This document shows, in pieces, positions 8,021 to 15,004 of a stretch of 37,270 nt of DNA (within the stretch, counting starts at the first letter, position 1; every line of letters starts with the position of its first letter). Below the pieces are notes generated by a model. It was given only the letters and a program-made list of their open reading frames with translations. It did no database searches and had not been told where the DNA came from. Source of the DNA: DATCIH01 sp036507955. GTDB taxonomy: Bacteria; Bacillota; Clostridia; Clostridiales; Clostridiaceae. Both the position numbers and the translations under genes were made by a program. The DNA lies in assembly GCA_036507955.1 (NCBI GenBank), contig DATCIH010000062.1:1-37270 (forward strand). The letters run 5' to 3'.

Positions 8021-8050
8021 ATAGAGTCTGGTTGTTCTTCCAGACTCTAT
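8021..8050 (-). terminator. Terminator downstream of the small membrane-protein gene
   Basis: A perfect 11-bp stem, ATAGAGTCTGG (8021-8031) with CCAGACTCTAT (8040-8050), is followed on the reverse strand by TTTATTTTTTG. It stops leftward transcripts, most likely from the 50-residue gene at 8155-8307. The opposite side has no T run. Confidence 0.85.
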
Positions 8051-8154
8051 ATATATTAAGGGGGGTTTATCTATGTGTTTATAATAGCTTTTTATTATGT
8101 CATGTATGTGTCAATAATATAAACATTTTATAAACAATCTCTAGTTGACTTAAA

Positions 8155-8307
8155 TTATGTTCTTCTATGCCCGGATATCATGTCTACTATGAATATTATA
8201 GCTGCTACTACTAATAATATATGAATCATACCGCCACCTATTCTAAGCACCAACCCTAATAGCCAAAAAAACACTACAATTCCACCTAACCAACGAAGAA
8301 ATCCCAT
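8155..8307 (-). CDS. Small hydrophobic protein, lmo0937-like family
   Basis: This is a 50-residue protein starting MGFLRWLGG and ending SGHRRT. Two hydrophobic segments (about residues 8-22 and 28-43) are joined by the short loop RIGGG and followed by a basic tail. This layout and the motifs RWLGG, WLLGL and RIGGGMIH match the widespread lmo0937-type small membrane proteins of Bacillota, whose function is not established. The ATG at 8305-8307 has AAGGAAGG about eight bases upstream, and a terminator lies about 100 bases past the stop, which supports a real expressed gene despite its size. It is separated from the cupin gene by 87 bases without a gene. Confidence 0.8.
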   Translation of the reverse strand: MGFLRWLGGIVVFFWLLGLVLRIGGGMIHILLVVAAIIFIVDMISGHRRT

Positions 8308-8394
8308 ATTAGCACCTTCCTTTAAATTGTATTTGTATCTTTAGATTTTAGTTTATGCAAATTAGGGTAGATATATTCGTCAAAAATATTTCCT

Positions 8395-8745
8395 TTATAC
8401 TCCTGCTTCAAAGACTAAGATTTTCAAATCACTATTACTATTATTTTTTAAGCCATGTTCCCCATAGGGTTTATTTAAAATCACATCCCCTGGTGAGACC
8501 GCTTTTTCTTCTCCATCTACTTCCATGATACCTTGTCCCTCTAAAATTATATAAATTTCTTCATCATTGCCATGTCCATGTAGCCCTATAGAGGTTCCCG
8601 CTGGAAGAATGGTATAATTTATAAATCTAAGTTTACTTAATAAATCCTTATCCTCATATAACGATATATGCTTTAATACTCCTTCGCCACCATGGCAGTT
8701 AGGTTCATCCCCTAAATTAGCTTTAAGAAAATTTCTGATAGGCAT
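8395..8745 (-). CDS. Cupin-domain protein
   Basis: This 116-residue single-domain cupin has the first metal-binding motif HGHGNDEEIYIILEG at 56-70 (H56, H58 and E62 or E63) and the second around H97 in PYGEHGL, so a bound divalent metal is likely. Small cupins of this type serve as sugar isomerases, dioxygenases or ligand sensors, and the sequence does not decide. Its ribosome site AGGAGA begins within the stop codon of the oxidoreductase gene 12 bases upstream. The three genes cupin, Gfo/Idh/MocA oxidoreductase and alpha/beta hydrolase therefore look like one operon, perhaps for a sugar or polyol derivative. Confidence 0.88.
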   Translation of the reverse strand: MPIRNFLKANLGDEPNCHGGEGVLKHISLYEDKDLLSKLRFINYTILPAGTSIGLHGHGNDEEIYIILEGQGIMEVDGEEKAVSPGDVILNKPYGEHGLKNNSNSDLKILVFEAGV

Positions 8746-8757
8746 TTTATCTTCTCC

Positions 8758-9732
8758 TCATATTTTTACTATTTTAGAACTCTTTAATGATATAATCGCA
8801 GCATTAATTATTGAAAAAGTTTTAATATTATCTTTAATGTCAGATTCACTAATTCGATCTTCTTTTAAGGATGAAATAAATTCATCTAATAAAAGACTTC
8901 TACTATCATCTAGGTTGCTTACTTTTATCTCAGTCTCGGATTCATTTTTGATAATATTTATTTTTCCATTTGAAAGCTTAAGTATGCCCTTTTCTCCTTC
9001 TATTCTCCAGTCCCCAAGCCAATCACTTTCATTCTTAAAGGAGGACAAGCTTCCCCGGTAGGAGACCTTAATCTCCTCTTCCATATCAATTAAAAGGTCT
9101 ATACTTGAGTAGCCCTTATACCAGCTCCACTTTGGTGTCCAGGACCTAGCATACATAGTCTTCCCTTCAACGCTAGTAAGATATCTTAGCATATCCATAT
9201 GATGTATGGTTACATCAAGCAAAAGAGGGTGCTCTAAATCCTTATGATAGTTAGTCATATAATGTTTTCTATTAAAGTCTATATATATAGAATCAATTTT
9301 CCCGATGACCCCTTCTAAAATAAGTTTTTTTGCTTTTCTAACAATATCGTTATATCTATAATTTTCAGCGATCATTATAGGTACTTTCATCTCTATAGAC
9401 TTTTCTAGTATCTGCCATGCTTCCTCAAAACTCTCAGCAATGGGTTTCTCACTTAATATGGGAATACTATGTTCAAAGGCAATAAAATCAATTATCTTAT
9501 GTATTCCAGGCGGAGTAACATTTAAAATAAAATCAGGCTTTAATTTAGTTAATGCCTCCTTTATATCAGTAAATGCCATAGCCTTCTCCATTCTAGGGAG
9601 CTCCATTGCTTTACTTAAAAGCTCTGAGTTTTTATCCACAATGCCTATTACCTCCAAGTCCTCCCTTTTCAATAATGTATCCTTAAGCCACCCAAAGCCA
9701 AAATCCCCAAGACCAATTTGAATAAGCTTCAT
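8758..9732 (-). CDS. Gfo/Idh/MocA family NAD(P)-dependent oxidoreductase
   Basis: This 324-residue protein has an N-terminal Rossmann fold starting MKLIQIGLGDFGFGW (glycine-rich loop at 7-13) and the family signature SEKPIAE near residue 95, with the cofactor-contacting lysine. The C-terminal alpha/beta domain contains the HHMDMLRYL-type helix with the likely catalytic histidines. Members oxidise or reduce sugars, inositols and sugar-nucleotide derivatives; the substrate is not predictable here. It sits 12 bp upstream of the cupin gene and 36 bp downstream of the hydrolase gene, all on the same strand, so they are probably co-transcribed. Confidence 0.92.
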   Translation of the reverse strand: MKLIQIGLGDFGFGWLKDTLLKREDLEVIGIVDKNSELLSKAMELPRMEKAMAFTDIKEALTKLKPDFILNVTPPGIHKIIDFIAFEHSIPILSEKPIAESFEEAWQILEKSIEMKVPIMIAENYRYNDIVRKAKKLILEGVIGKIDSIYIDFNRKHYMTNYHKDLEHPLLLDVTIHHMDMLRYLTSVEGKTMYARSWTPKWSWYKGYSSIDLLIDMEEEIKVSYRGSLSSFKNESDWLGDWRIEGEKGILKLSNGKINIIKNESETEIKVSNLDDSRSLLLDEFISSLKEDRISESDIKDNIKTFSIINAAIISLKSSKIVKI

Positions 9733-9768
9733 AAAACGATCTCCTAAACTTTATTTTTTTGCACATGT

Positions 9769-10674
9769 TTATAACCATTTAGATAAAAATTTTATTACTT
9801 CCTTTCTCATTTCAAAGGTTTCTAAATGGGCTACCGGATATTTTAGTAGTTTAAAACACTCTTCCCCATTATCTGCTTTATAAGCCTTTTTTAGCTCCTC
9901 ATTCACGATATCTAAGCCCTTTTCTGGAGTTAGCCTATCATAAATTCCATTTAGGCTTAATCGAGGTCTTGGACTAATTAGTGAATTAATTTGAGCGGTT
10001 GTAAAGTGCTTTAATAACCTTGGTACAAAGTAAGCTATAGAGTGTCCATCTATACCCTGAGCTTCTATTAAGGATTCGTAGTCTGTAAGGCAACAGATAT
10101 CCACACATACCTTTATTCTAGTGTCTAAAGAAGATAACCACCAAGCCATGGTACTACCCATAGACATGCCTAAAGTAGCCATACGTTGTATATCAACATC
10201 AGGTCTTTTATAGAGATAATCAATAGCTCTCAGGCCGTCGTAGACCATCATTCCCCACATTACCTGGCCTCTCCAAAGCATCTCTTTAAATATTTCTTCT
10301 TCCGTTCTACCTCTTCTCTCCCCAAAGCCCCATTCATCTATACATAATATTGAATAACCTAATTCAGTCAATTCCTTTGCATAAGACTTCTTATACATGT
10401 AGGGAGCACTATTTAATAGCTCGTCCTTTCCAACATCATAAAAGCCCCCATGAGAATGATTAAATAGTATAACGGGGAGCTTACCTACTCTTCCTTTTGG
10501 CTTAATAAAATATGCTGGTACCTTCTCTAGTCCATTTAAATCTAATAACAGCTTTTCAATAATGAAGCTATCTTTTTCCTCTATATCTATAAGTTCTGAG
10601 GTTACGTCTTTGTTGCCCTTTGGTAAATCTCCTAAGAGGCCATAGAGTTCTTTTCTTCTTACTTCTTTTATCAT
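9769..10674 (-). CDS. Alpha/beta hydrolase (acetyl-esterase/dienelactone-hydrolase-like)
   Basis: With the start at the ATG of 10672-10674 this is a 301-residue cytoplasmic hydrolase. That start is preferred because GGAGGAG lies six bases upstream; the longer frame to 10728 would run into the previous gene. The oxyanion-side motif HSHGG, the nucleophile elbow GMSMGS, an acid in GIYDRLTP and a histidine in PVAHLE form a plausible Ser-Asp-His triad. The N-terminal extension and the EWGFGERRGR region resemble the acetyl-xylan-esterase/7-bladed-associated esterase group. It probably deacylates a carbohydrate ester or a small ester for the downstream oxidoreductase. Confidence 0.87.
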   Translation of the reverse strand: MIKEVRRKELYGLLGDLPKGNKDVTSELIDIEEKDSFIIEKLLLDLNGLEKVPAYFIKPKGRVGKLPVILFNHSHGGFYDVGKDELLNSAPYMYKKSYAKELTELGYSILCIDEWGFGERRGRTEEEIFKEMLWRGQVMWGMMVYDGLRAIDYLYKRPDVDIQRMATLGMSMGSTMAWWLSSLDTRIKVCVDICCLTDYESLIEAQGIDGHSIAYFVPRLLKHFTTAQINSLISPRPRLSLNGIYDRLTPEKGLDIVNEELKKAYKADNGEECFKLLKYPVAHLETFEMRKEVIKFLSKWL

Positions 10675-10715
10675 ATTTTTCTCCTCCATCATAAGTATGG
10701 TAAGCCGTTTATCAG

Positions 10716-11090
10716 TTATAATGAACAAACCTTTGTTAATACCTTTCCCTTAATTTCATTTATAAAGCTTTCATAATCATCAGTTTCTTCAAGGGTAATC
10801 TTTGAGAATTTTAGTACATTCACATAAAATTTAATATAAACTTCAATACAATTACATTTATATAAAATAAAATTTTTGCTCTCAATCTCATTTTTAATAG
10901 CCAACAATTTTGTTTTTAAAAAGTCTAAATCTAATTCTGCATTAAATTCTATAACCTTATCCCAACTTGTAGTATATTCAAACTTATAAGTATTTTCAGA
11001 CACATTATAAAATAAAATGCCTAAATTGATCCATTCTTTTGAATAAATGGAGGGCTGATGGCTAAAGATTGAATATTTAATTTTTGCCAT
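10716..11090 (-). CDS. DUF3037 family protein, partner of HipA-like kinase
   Basis: This is a 124-residue protein starting MAKIKYSIFSHQPS. The opening pattern (YSIF..QPS......WINLGILFYN) is the hallmark of DUF3037, a small domain that is repeatedly found next to a HipA-like kinase. Its biochemical role is unknown. The start at 11088-11090 is chosen because AGGAGG lies seven bases upstream; a longer start would put that site inside the gene. The stop of the kinase gene is one base upstream, so translation is probably coupled. No membrane segment or signal peptide is visible. Confidence 0.8.
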   Translation of the reverse strand: MAKIKYSIFSHQPSIYSKEWINLGILFYNVSENTYKFEYTTSWDKVIEFNAELDLDFLKTKLLAIKNEIESKNFILYKCNCIEVYIKFYVNVLKFSKITLEETDDYESFINEIKGKVLTKVCSL

Positions 11091-11091
11091 T

Positions 11092-11907
11092 TTAATTCCT
11101 CCTAAAATCATAATTTAATATTATACTGATAAACTTATCTATATTACTTAATCTATAATTTAGATACTCAGGCAAAACTATTTTTTCTTTTTCACCTATG
11201 TTCCAAGCGGGAGGAATTAAATTAACAATGCCTTCAAAAAACGATTTATTCAATTTGCTTTCAATTATAGCTTTGGTTTCTTCTAGCACAGATAAATTAA
11301 TATCCATCGTTCTTCTAAACATTCCATAAATATATGCATTACCTTTCATTATTACTAAATCCTCTACATCCTTGTCCTCCATGCATTGGGTAAGAGAATA
11401 ACTATCCCATATGCATTGCTTATTAAAGGTATGGGTATGATCTATTATAAAGAGTTCCTTATTTGACTTTGTAATATTTATTAGCAGATTACCTTTATTT
11501 CTATCTGCATTATAAATAAGGTGGTCAAAAAGCATTGTAAGCGGAATGAGTCTTTTATAGTTTTGTGCAAACATAATTATCTTATGGCTATTCACTACAG
11601 TCATATCTGATAAGTAAGTTGAAAAAAAGCCATAGCCATAATTTTCATCACTAAATTCAGAATCCTTATAAATAGATTCATTAACCTTTGTAAAGGAACC
11701 TATTTCACAAACCCCTGAAGGGGGAACATTTAAGCCTAATTGCTTAGCTATATAATAACTTATCAATTCATTGATTAGAACTCGATTACCCTGAAGGTTA
11801 TTGAAGACTTTTACTACTACCTTTTTATCACCTGCCGTGGCAAGCATAGGTTCAGTACAACCATTCCCAACAAGTCTCTCAAGTTTATCAATTTTTAGAA
11901 TATCCAT
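11092..11907 (-). CDS. HipA-like protein kinase
   Basis: This 271-residue protein has a kinase-like core. The N-terminal lobe has a GNGCTEP loop and the lysines of KKVVVKVFNN, then the helix ISYYIAKQLGLNVPPSG. The catalytic loop is DHLIYNADRNKGNLL and the metal-binding segment FIIDHTHTF. These fit HipA-type Ser/Thr kinases, but the protein is much shorter than HipA (about 430 residues) and lacks the usual N-terminal HipA domain, so it belongs to the compact HipA-like group paired with DUF3037. No HipB-type antitoxin is nearby, so calling it a toxin would be speculation. AGAGGTGAT precedes the ATG, and a TTGAAA-17-TATAAT promoter lies just upstream. Confidence 0.82.
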   Translation of the reverse strand: MDILKIDKLERLVGNGCTEPMLATAGDKKVVVKVFNNLQGNRVLINELISYYIAKQLGLNVPPSGVCEIGSFTKVNESIYKDSEFSDENYGYGFFSTYLSDMTVVNSHKIIMFAQNYKRLIPLTMLFDHLIYNADRNKGNLLINITKSNKELFIIDHTHTFNKQCIWDSYSLTQCMEDKDVEDLVIMKGNAYIYGMFRRTMDINLSVLEETKAIIESKLNKSFFEGIVNLIPPAWNIGEKEKIVLPEYLNYRLSNIDKFISIILNYDFRRN

Positions 11908-11933
11908 ATATAATCACCTCTTTTAATAGTCTT

Positions 11934-11962
11934 ATTATAATCTAGTATCATTTTTTTTTCAA
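11934..11962 (-). promoter_or_regulatory. Promoter of the HipA-like/DUF3037 genes
   Basis: The reverse strand has TTGAAA (11957-11962), a 17-bp spacer and TATAAT (11934-11939), about 27 bases before the kinase start codon. It allows expression separate from the exporter operon upstream. Confidence 0.72.
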
Positions 11963-11977
11963 TTTTAACTGTTCTAT

Positions 11978-12775
11978 TTAGCTGCTTGCACTTCCATAAT
12001 GTCTAAGCCCAAACTTCCAGGCGAATTGGCTTATAACAGTGAAAACTATACATATAATTATGGACATTATATATAAGCTGATCTTAAGGCTCGCAGTAAA
12101 AAACTCTGTAGGTATTGTAGCCATTAGTCCATAAGGGAGTATTACAAAGAAAATCAACTTACTTATACCCCTATATGCTACTCCTGGGACTCTAAAGCTG
12201 AAATTTACCATTTCATTCTCAAACTCCTGAAGTGAGTCTATTTTAATAAACCAAAATGCAGATGACCTGATGATCACCATTAAGTCATACATTAGTATTA
12301 ACATTATTATGATTAAAAATATATACCCTGATAACTTCCCTATATTAAGGATAATTCCAAGCTTACTACTACTATAAACTAGCATAAGGATTCCAGGTAC
12401 AGTTAAGAGTAAAGAACCAAAGTCCATATTTTCAAAGGATACAAAAAATAAGGTGTTAATTGGTTTAGTTATATATATATCTAATTTACCTGTTCGGATC
12501 TTTTCAGGTATTGCAATAACTCCAAAAAAATAGGTACACATGTATAAGCTATCTAGAACCGTAAAGGTTCCTACAAAAAATATCATTTGATACTGATTCC
12601 AACCATTCAAGTTAGTAATTTGAGAAAACACCGTTTTAAATACTCCAATTTGAATCATAAAGACTGTAAGGTCTACAAAAAATCCTGCCCAAAAGCTAAA
12701 ACTATAGGCCATCTGTCTGTTTATCTTAAATTTTAATAAGGTTGTGCAGAATTTAAGATATCTTAATACTTTCAT
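11978..12775 (-). CDS. ABC-2 family permease (COG3694-like)
   Basis: This 265-residue membrane protein has about six hydrophobic segments. Its landmarks (a WAGFFVDLTVF-type second helix, EKIRTGKLDIYITKPINT in the cytoplasmic loop, and a short C-terminal tail) match the second permease of the three-gene ABC-2 exporters whose parts are usually listed as COG4586, COG4587 and COG3694. The ATG overlaps the stop of the previous gene by 4 bp (ATGA), so translation is coupled. It should form a heteromeric pore with the neighbouring permease. Substrate unknown. Confidence 0.88.
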   Translation of the reverse strand: MKVLRYLKFCTTLLKFKINRQMAYSFSFWAGFFVDLTVFMIQIGVFKTVFSQITNLNGWNQYQMIFFVGTFTVLDSLYMCTYFFGVIAIPEKIRTGKLDIYITKPINTLFFVSFENMDFGSLLLTVPGILMLVYSSSKLGIILNIGKLSGYIFLIIIMLILMYDLMVIIRSSAFWFIKIDSLQEFENEMVNFSFRVPGVAYRGISKLIFFVILPYGLMATIPTEFFTASLKISLYIMSIIICIVFTVISQFAWKFGLRHYGSASS

Positions 12776-13566
12776 ATTCCCACTCCTTCATAGGACTTAA
12801 TTAACCCTTTATAGAGTTTTAAATCAACAAATAAAATTAACATATTCCAAAATAATAAGGTAGCTAAGGCAACTGGTATCTCCTCCTCTTTTCTCCCAAT
12901 GAAAAGCATTACTGGTAGATAGTATATATAATAAAAAGGAAATAACTTCATAGCATTTTGTATCCAAATTGGTAGTAGGGATAACGGAATAAGCGTCCCC
13001 GTCAAGAATTCAACTATATTGTTTCTTATCATATTTAAAGGACCAATATCTATAAATTTTAAGCTTAATATTGCAATAGAATAACTAAAAAGCACTAGAA
13101 AAACAAGACCTAATATATTAATTCCCATACCCCAAAATAATAAATGTAAGTTTACGGTTAAAACGAAATAGTTATGAAAGATTAAAGTGCAAATACAAGC
13201 GGCAAATAAGTTTATTCCTAGAATAAAAACAGTTTTTGAAAAGCTTGAGGCAACAAAATACCATATGGGTTCTATTGGCTTCAAAAGATATTTAGTAAAT
13301 TGTCCTTCCCTTATCTCTCCAGATAGCTGCCATAAAATTGAATCAGAACAATCTAACCTTTTCAAAAATGAGGAAGCTATATAGTAGGTAATCATCATAC
13401 TAAGTGTAAAAGTGCCTACTTCTTTTTTATCTAAAAATATTGCAGACCACATTATATAAGCAAGGATAACTCTAAGAAATGATACTATTACTCCTATAAA
13501 AACATCAAATCTATAAGCAATCTGAGCCTTAAAGGTAATTATTACAACTTCAAAGTATTTCTTCAT
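12772..13566 (-). CDS. ABC-2 family permease (COG4587-like)
   Basis: This 264-residue membrane protein has about six hydrophobic segments. The loop GEIREGQFTKYLLKPIEP parallels the GKLDIYITKPI loop of the other permease, showing that the two are distant paralogues. It overlaps the ATPase gene by 4 bp upstream and the second permease by 4 bp downstream, giving a tightly coupled three-gene unit. It functions as a membrane subunit of the exporter. Confidence 0.88.
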   Translation of the reverse strand: MKKYFEVVIITFKAQIAYRFDVFIGVIVSFLRVILAYIMWSAIFLDKKEVGTFTLSMMITYYIASSFLKRLDCSDSILWQLSGEIREGQFTKYLLKPIEPIWYFVASSFSKTVFILGINLFAACICTLIFHNYFVLTVNLHLLFWGMGINILGLVFLVLFSYSIAILSLKFIDIGPLNMIRNNIVEFLTGTLIPLSLLPIWIQNAMKLFPFYYIYYLPVMLFIGRKEEEIPVALATLLFWNMLILFVDLKLYKGLIKSYEGVGI

Positions 13567-14552
13567 ATAATGTTACCCCCTACTTTAAAGGTATACATCT
13601 TTTCTATAACACTTCCAATCTCTTCCTCCAAGATACTTATATCCTCAATATCATAATTCATCATAAGACTTTGAAGTGTTGACTTTACCAAGGACTTTTT
13701 AACTTTTATAACTGCCTTGTAAGGGCTCTTTTCTATCCACTCTCCCTCTATATCAGTTTTAATTTCAGTATAGACTGGAAAGGATATGACAATAGTCTTG
13801 TACTCATTATACTTTTCAAGAAGGGCCTCAAAACTTCCATCATAAATTTTCTCACCGTGATTTACTATCACACATCTTTTACATAAATGCTGAATGTCCT
13901 CCATATAATGACTTGTAAGTATAATAGTTACCCCTAAATTTTCATTCAAATCCTTCAAGAATTTCCTTATCTCCTTTTGTGCAATAGAATCTAATCCAAT
14001 TGTAGGCTCATCCAAAAAAATAATTTTAGGATTATGCAGCAATGCAGCTATAAATTCCATTTTCATTCTTTCACCTAAGGATAGATTTCGCACCTGTACC
14101 TTTAATATATCTTCTATTTGAAGAAGTTCTGTGAAATATGAAAGCTTTTTTCTATACTCAATTTCAGATATGCCATATATTTCTTTGTTTAATTTAAAGG
14201 AATCAATAGCAGGTAGATCCCACCAAAGCTGGCTTTTCTGTCCCATAACCACTGCAAAATTCTTTTTGAAGCTATCCTTTCCCTCCATAGGTTTATACCC
14301 AAGAACTGATACCTCTCCAAAGGTTGGATATATTATTCCAGTAAGCATTTTAATAAGCGTAGTTTTACCCGCCCCATTTGGACCTATAAGCCCTATGAAC
14401 TCCCCCTCTTCTATTTGTAAATCAAAATTCTTTATTGCTATTTTTTCTAGCTTCTTTTTTTTGAATAAATTTCTTATACTCCCCTTAACTCCTTCTTCTT
14501 TTTCAATTATTTCATAAATTTTAGTTAGTCCTTTAGTTGTAATTGCTGACAT
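13563..14552 (-). CDS. ABC transporter ATP-binding protein (COG4586-like)
   Basis: This is a 329-residue ATPase counted from the ATG at 14550-14552. The upstream ATG at 14562-14564 touches the GAGAGG ribosome site directly, so the inner start is more likely, though the 12-base spacing is long. Walker A GPNGAGKTT is at about 57-65, the signature NLSLGERMK follows, then Walker B IIFLDEPTIGLD and a SHYMED switch region. The 25-residue insert between the first strands (EKEEGVKGSIRNLFKKKK) is characteristic of this ATPase family. It is the first gene of the exporter operon and lies behind a long structured leader with two terminator hairpins, suggesting control by attenuation. Confidence 0.9.
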   Translation of the reverse strand: MSAITTKGLTKIYEIIEKEEGVKGSIRNLFKKKKLEKIAIKNFDLQIEEGEFIGLIGPNGAGKTTLIKMLTGIIYPTFGEVSVLGYKPMEGKDSFKKNFAVVMGQKSQLWWDLPAIDSFKLNKEIYGISEIEYRKKLSYFTELLQIEDILKVQVRNLSLGERMKMEFIAALLHNPKIIFLDEPTIGLDSIAQKEIRKFLKDLNENLGVTIILTSHYMEDIQHLCKRCVIVNHGEKIYDGSFEALLEKYNEYKTIVISFPVYTEIKTDIEGEWIEKSPYKAVIKVKKSLVKSTLQSLMMNYDIEDISILEEEIGSVIEKMYTFKVGGNII

Positions 14553-14589
14553 ACAAATTACCATCCTCTCAATATTTATATAAAAAAAG

Positions 14590-14614
14590 CCGCAGATGAA
14601 TAAACCATCTGCGG
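14590..14614 (-). terminator. Second terminator hairpin in the exporter leader
   Basis: A perfect 9-bp GC-rich stem, CCGCAGATG (14590-14598) and CATCTGCGG (14606-14614), has a 7-nt loop and is followed on the reverse strand by CTTTTTTTATA. It ends 20 bases before the ribosome site of the ATPase gene, so it must be bypassed for expression from the upstream promoter. Confidence 0.88.
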
Positions 14615-14626
14615 GTATAAAAAAAA

Positions 14627-14642
14627 CAGGATCCTAGTCCTG
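14627..14642 (-). terminator. First terminator hairpin in the exporter leader
   Basis: A short 5-bp stem, CAGGA and TCCTG, closes a 6-nt loop and is followed on the reverse strand by eight T. It stands 12 bases before the second hairpin, so the two form a tandem terminator. Confidence 0.65.
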
Positions 14643-14867
14643 CTAATTGTGATTTGAATAATAAATAAAATCAATAATATTATTTTTATTGATTATTTCG
14701 TGCAGTCTGTTAGGTTTTCTTAATTTAGTAAAAGGAAACACAAATAAAGAGATAAATCCCTGTAAATTTTAACCTTTTACCATTATTCTATTAAGAATTA
14801 ATTACCCTAACAACTATTGATTTCAAAAAAACACAACCTTTTATATTAAATTTTGCTTTACTCTTTT

Positions 14868-14896
14868 ATTTTAATTCTGCATATATATTATGTCAA
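14868..14896 (-). promoter_or_regulatory. Promoter of the ABC exporter leader
   Basis: The reverse strand has consensus TTGACA (14891-14896), a 17-bp spacer and TAAAAT (14868-14873). Transcription should begin near 14861. The promoter lies between the divergent exporter operon and the flippase gene. Confidence 0.75.
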
Positions 14897-15004
14897 GGTA
14901 GGATTTGACTATAGACATTCCTTACCTGAAGCACCGCTTATCCATATGTAATATTTAGGAACTATAAATAATAAATATTAATAGTATACGGTTTAGGAGG
15001 ACTT

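Larger units (their letters stand above)
14565..14861 (-). promoter_or_regulatory. Structured 5' leader of the ABC exporter operon
   Basis: About 300 bases separate the promoter at 14868-14896 from the ATPase start. Three collinear complementary pairs nest inside it: 14708-14714 with 14806-14812 (7 bp), 14717-14724 with 14790-14797 (8 bp) and 14728-14735 with 14773-14780 (8 bp), enclosing a 37-nt apical loop. A further 9-bp AT stem (14669-14677 with 14686-14694) follows, then two terminator hairpins. This architecture resembles a riboswitch or an attenuated leader, but I do not recognise a known RNA family. A separate small RNA ending at the terminators is an alternative. Confidence 0.6.

Noticed and set aside
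8083..8099. 17-nt match TTATAATAGCTTTTTAT shared with about 17789-17805
   Set aside because: In sequence this AT-rich one such match within the window is expected by chance, and the flanks do not match.
11092..11907. HipA/HipB persistence toxin-antitoxin module
   Set aside because: No HipB-like HTH gene lies next to it, and the protein is much shorter than HipA.
14590..14860. 6S RNA or a known riboswitch in the exporter leader
   Set aside because: The closing helix does not join the 5' and 3' ends as in 6S RNA, and I could match no known riboswitch core by eye.
14896..14945. Imperfect inverted repeat AGGTAGGA/TTCCTTACCT near the divergent promoter
   Set aside because: The arms mismatch and the spacing is irregular; overlapping the promoter is not enough to call an operator.
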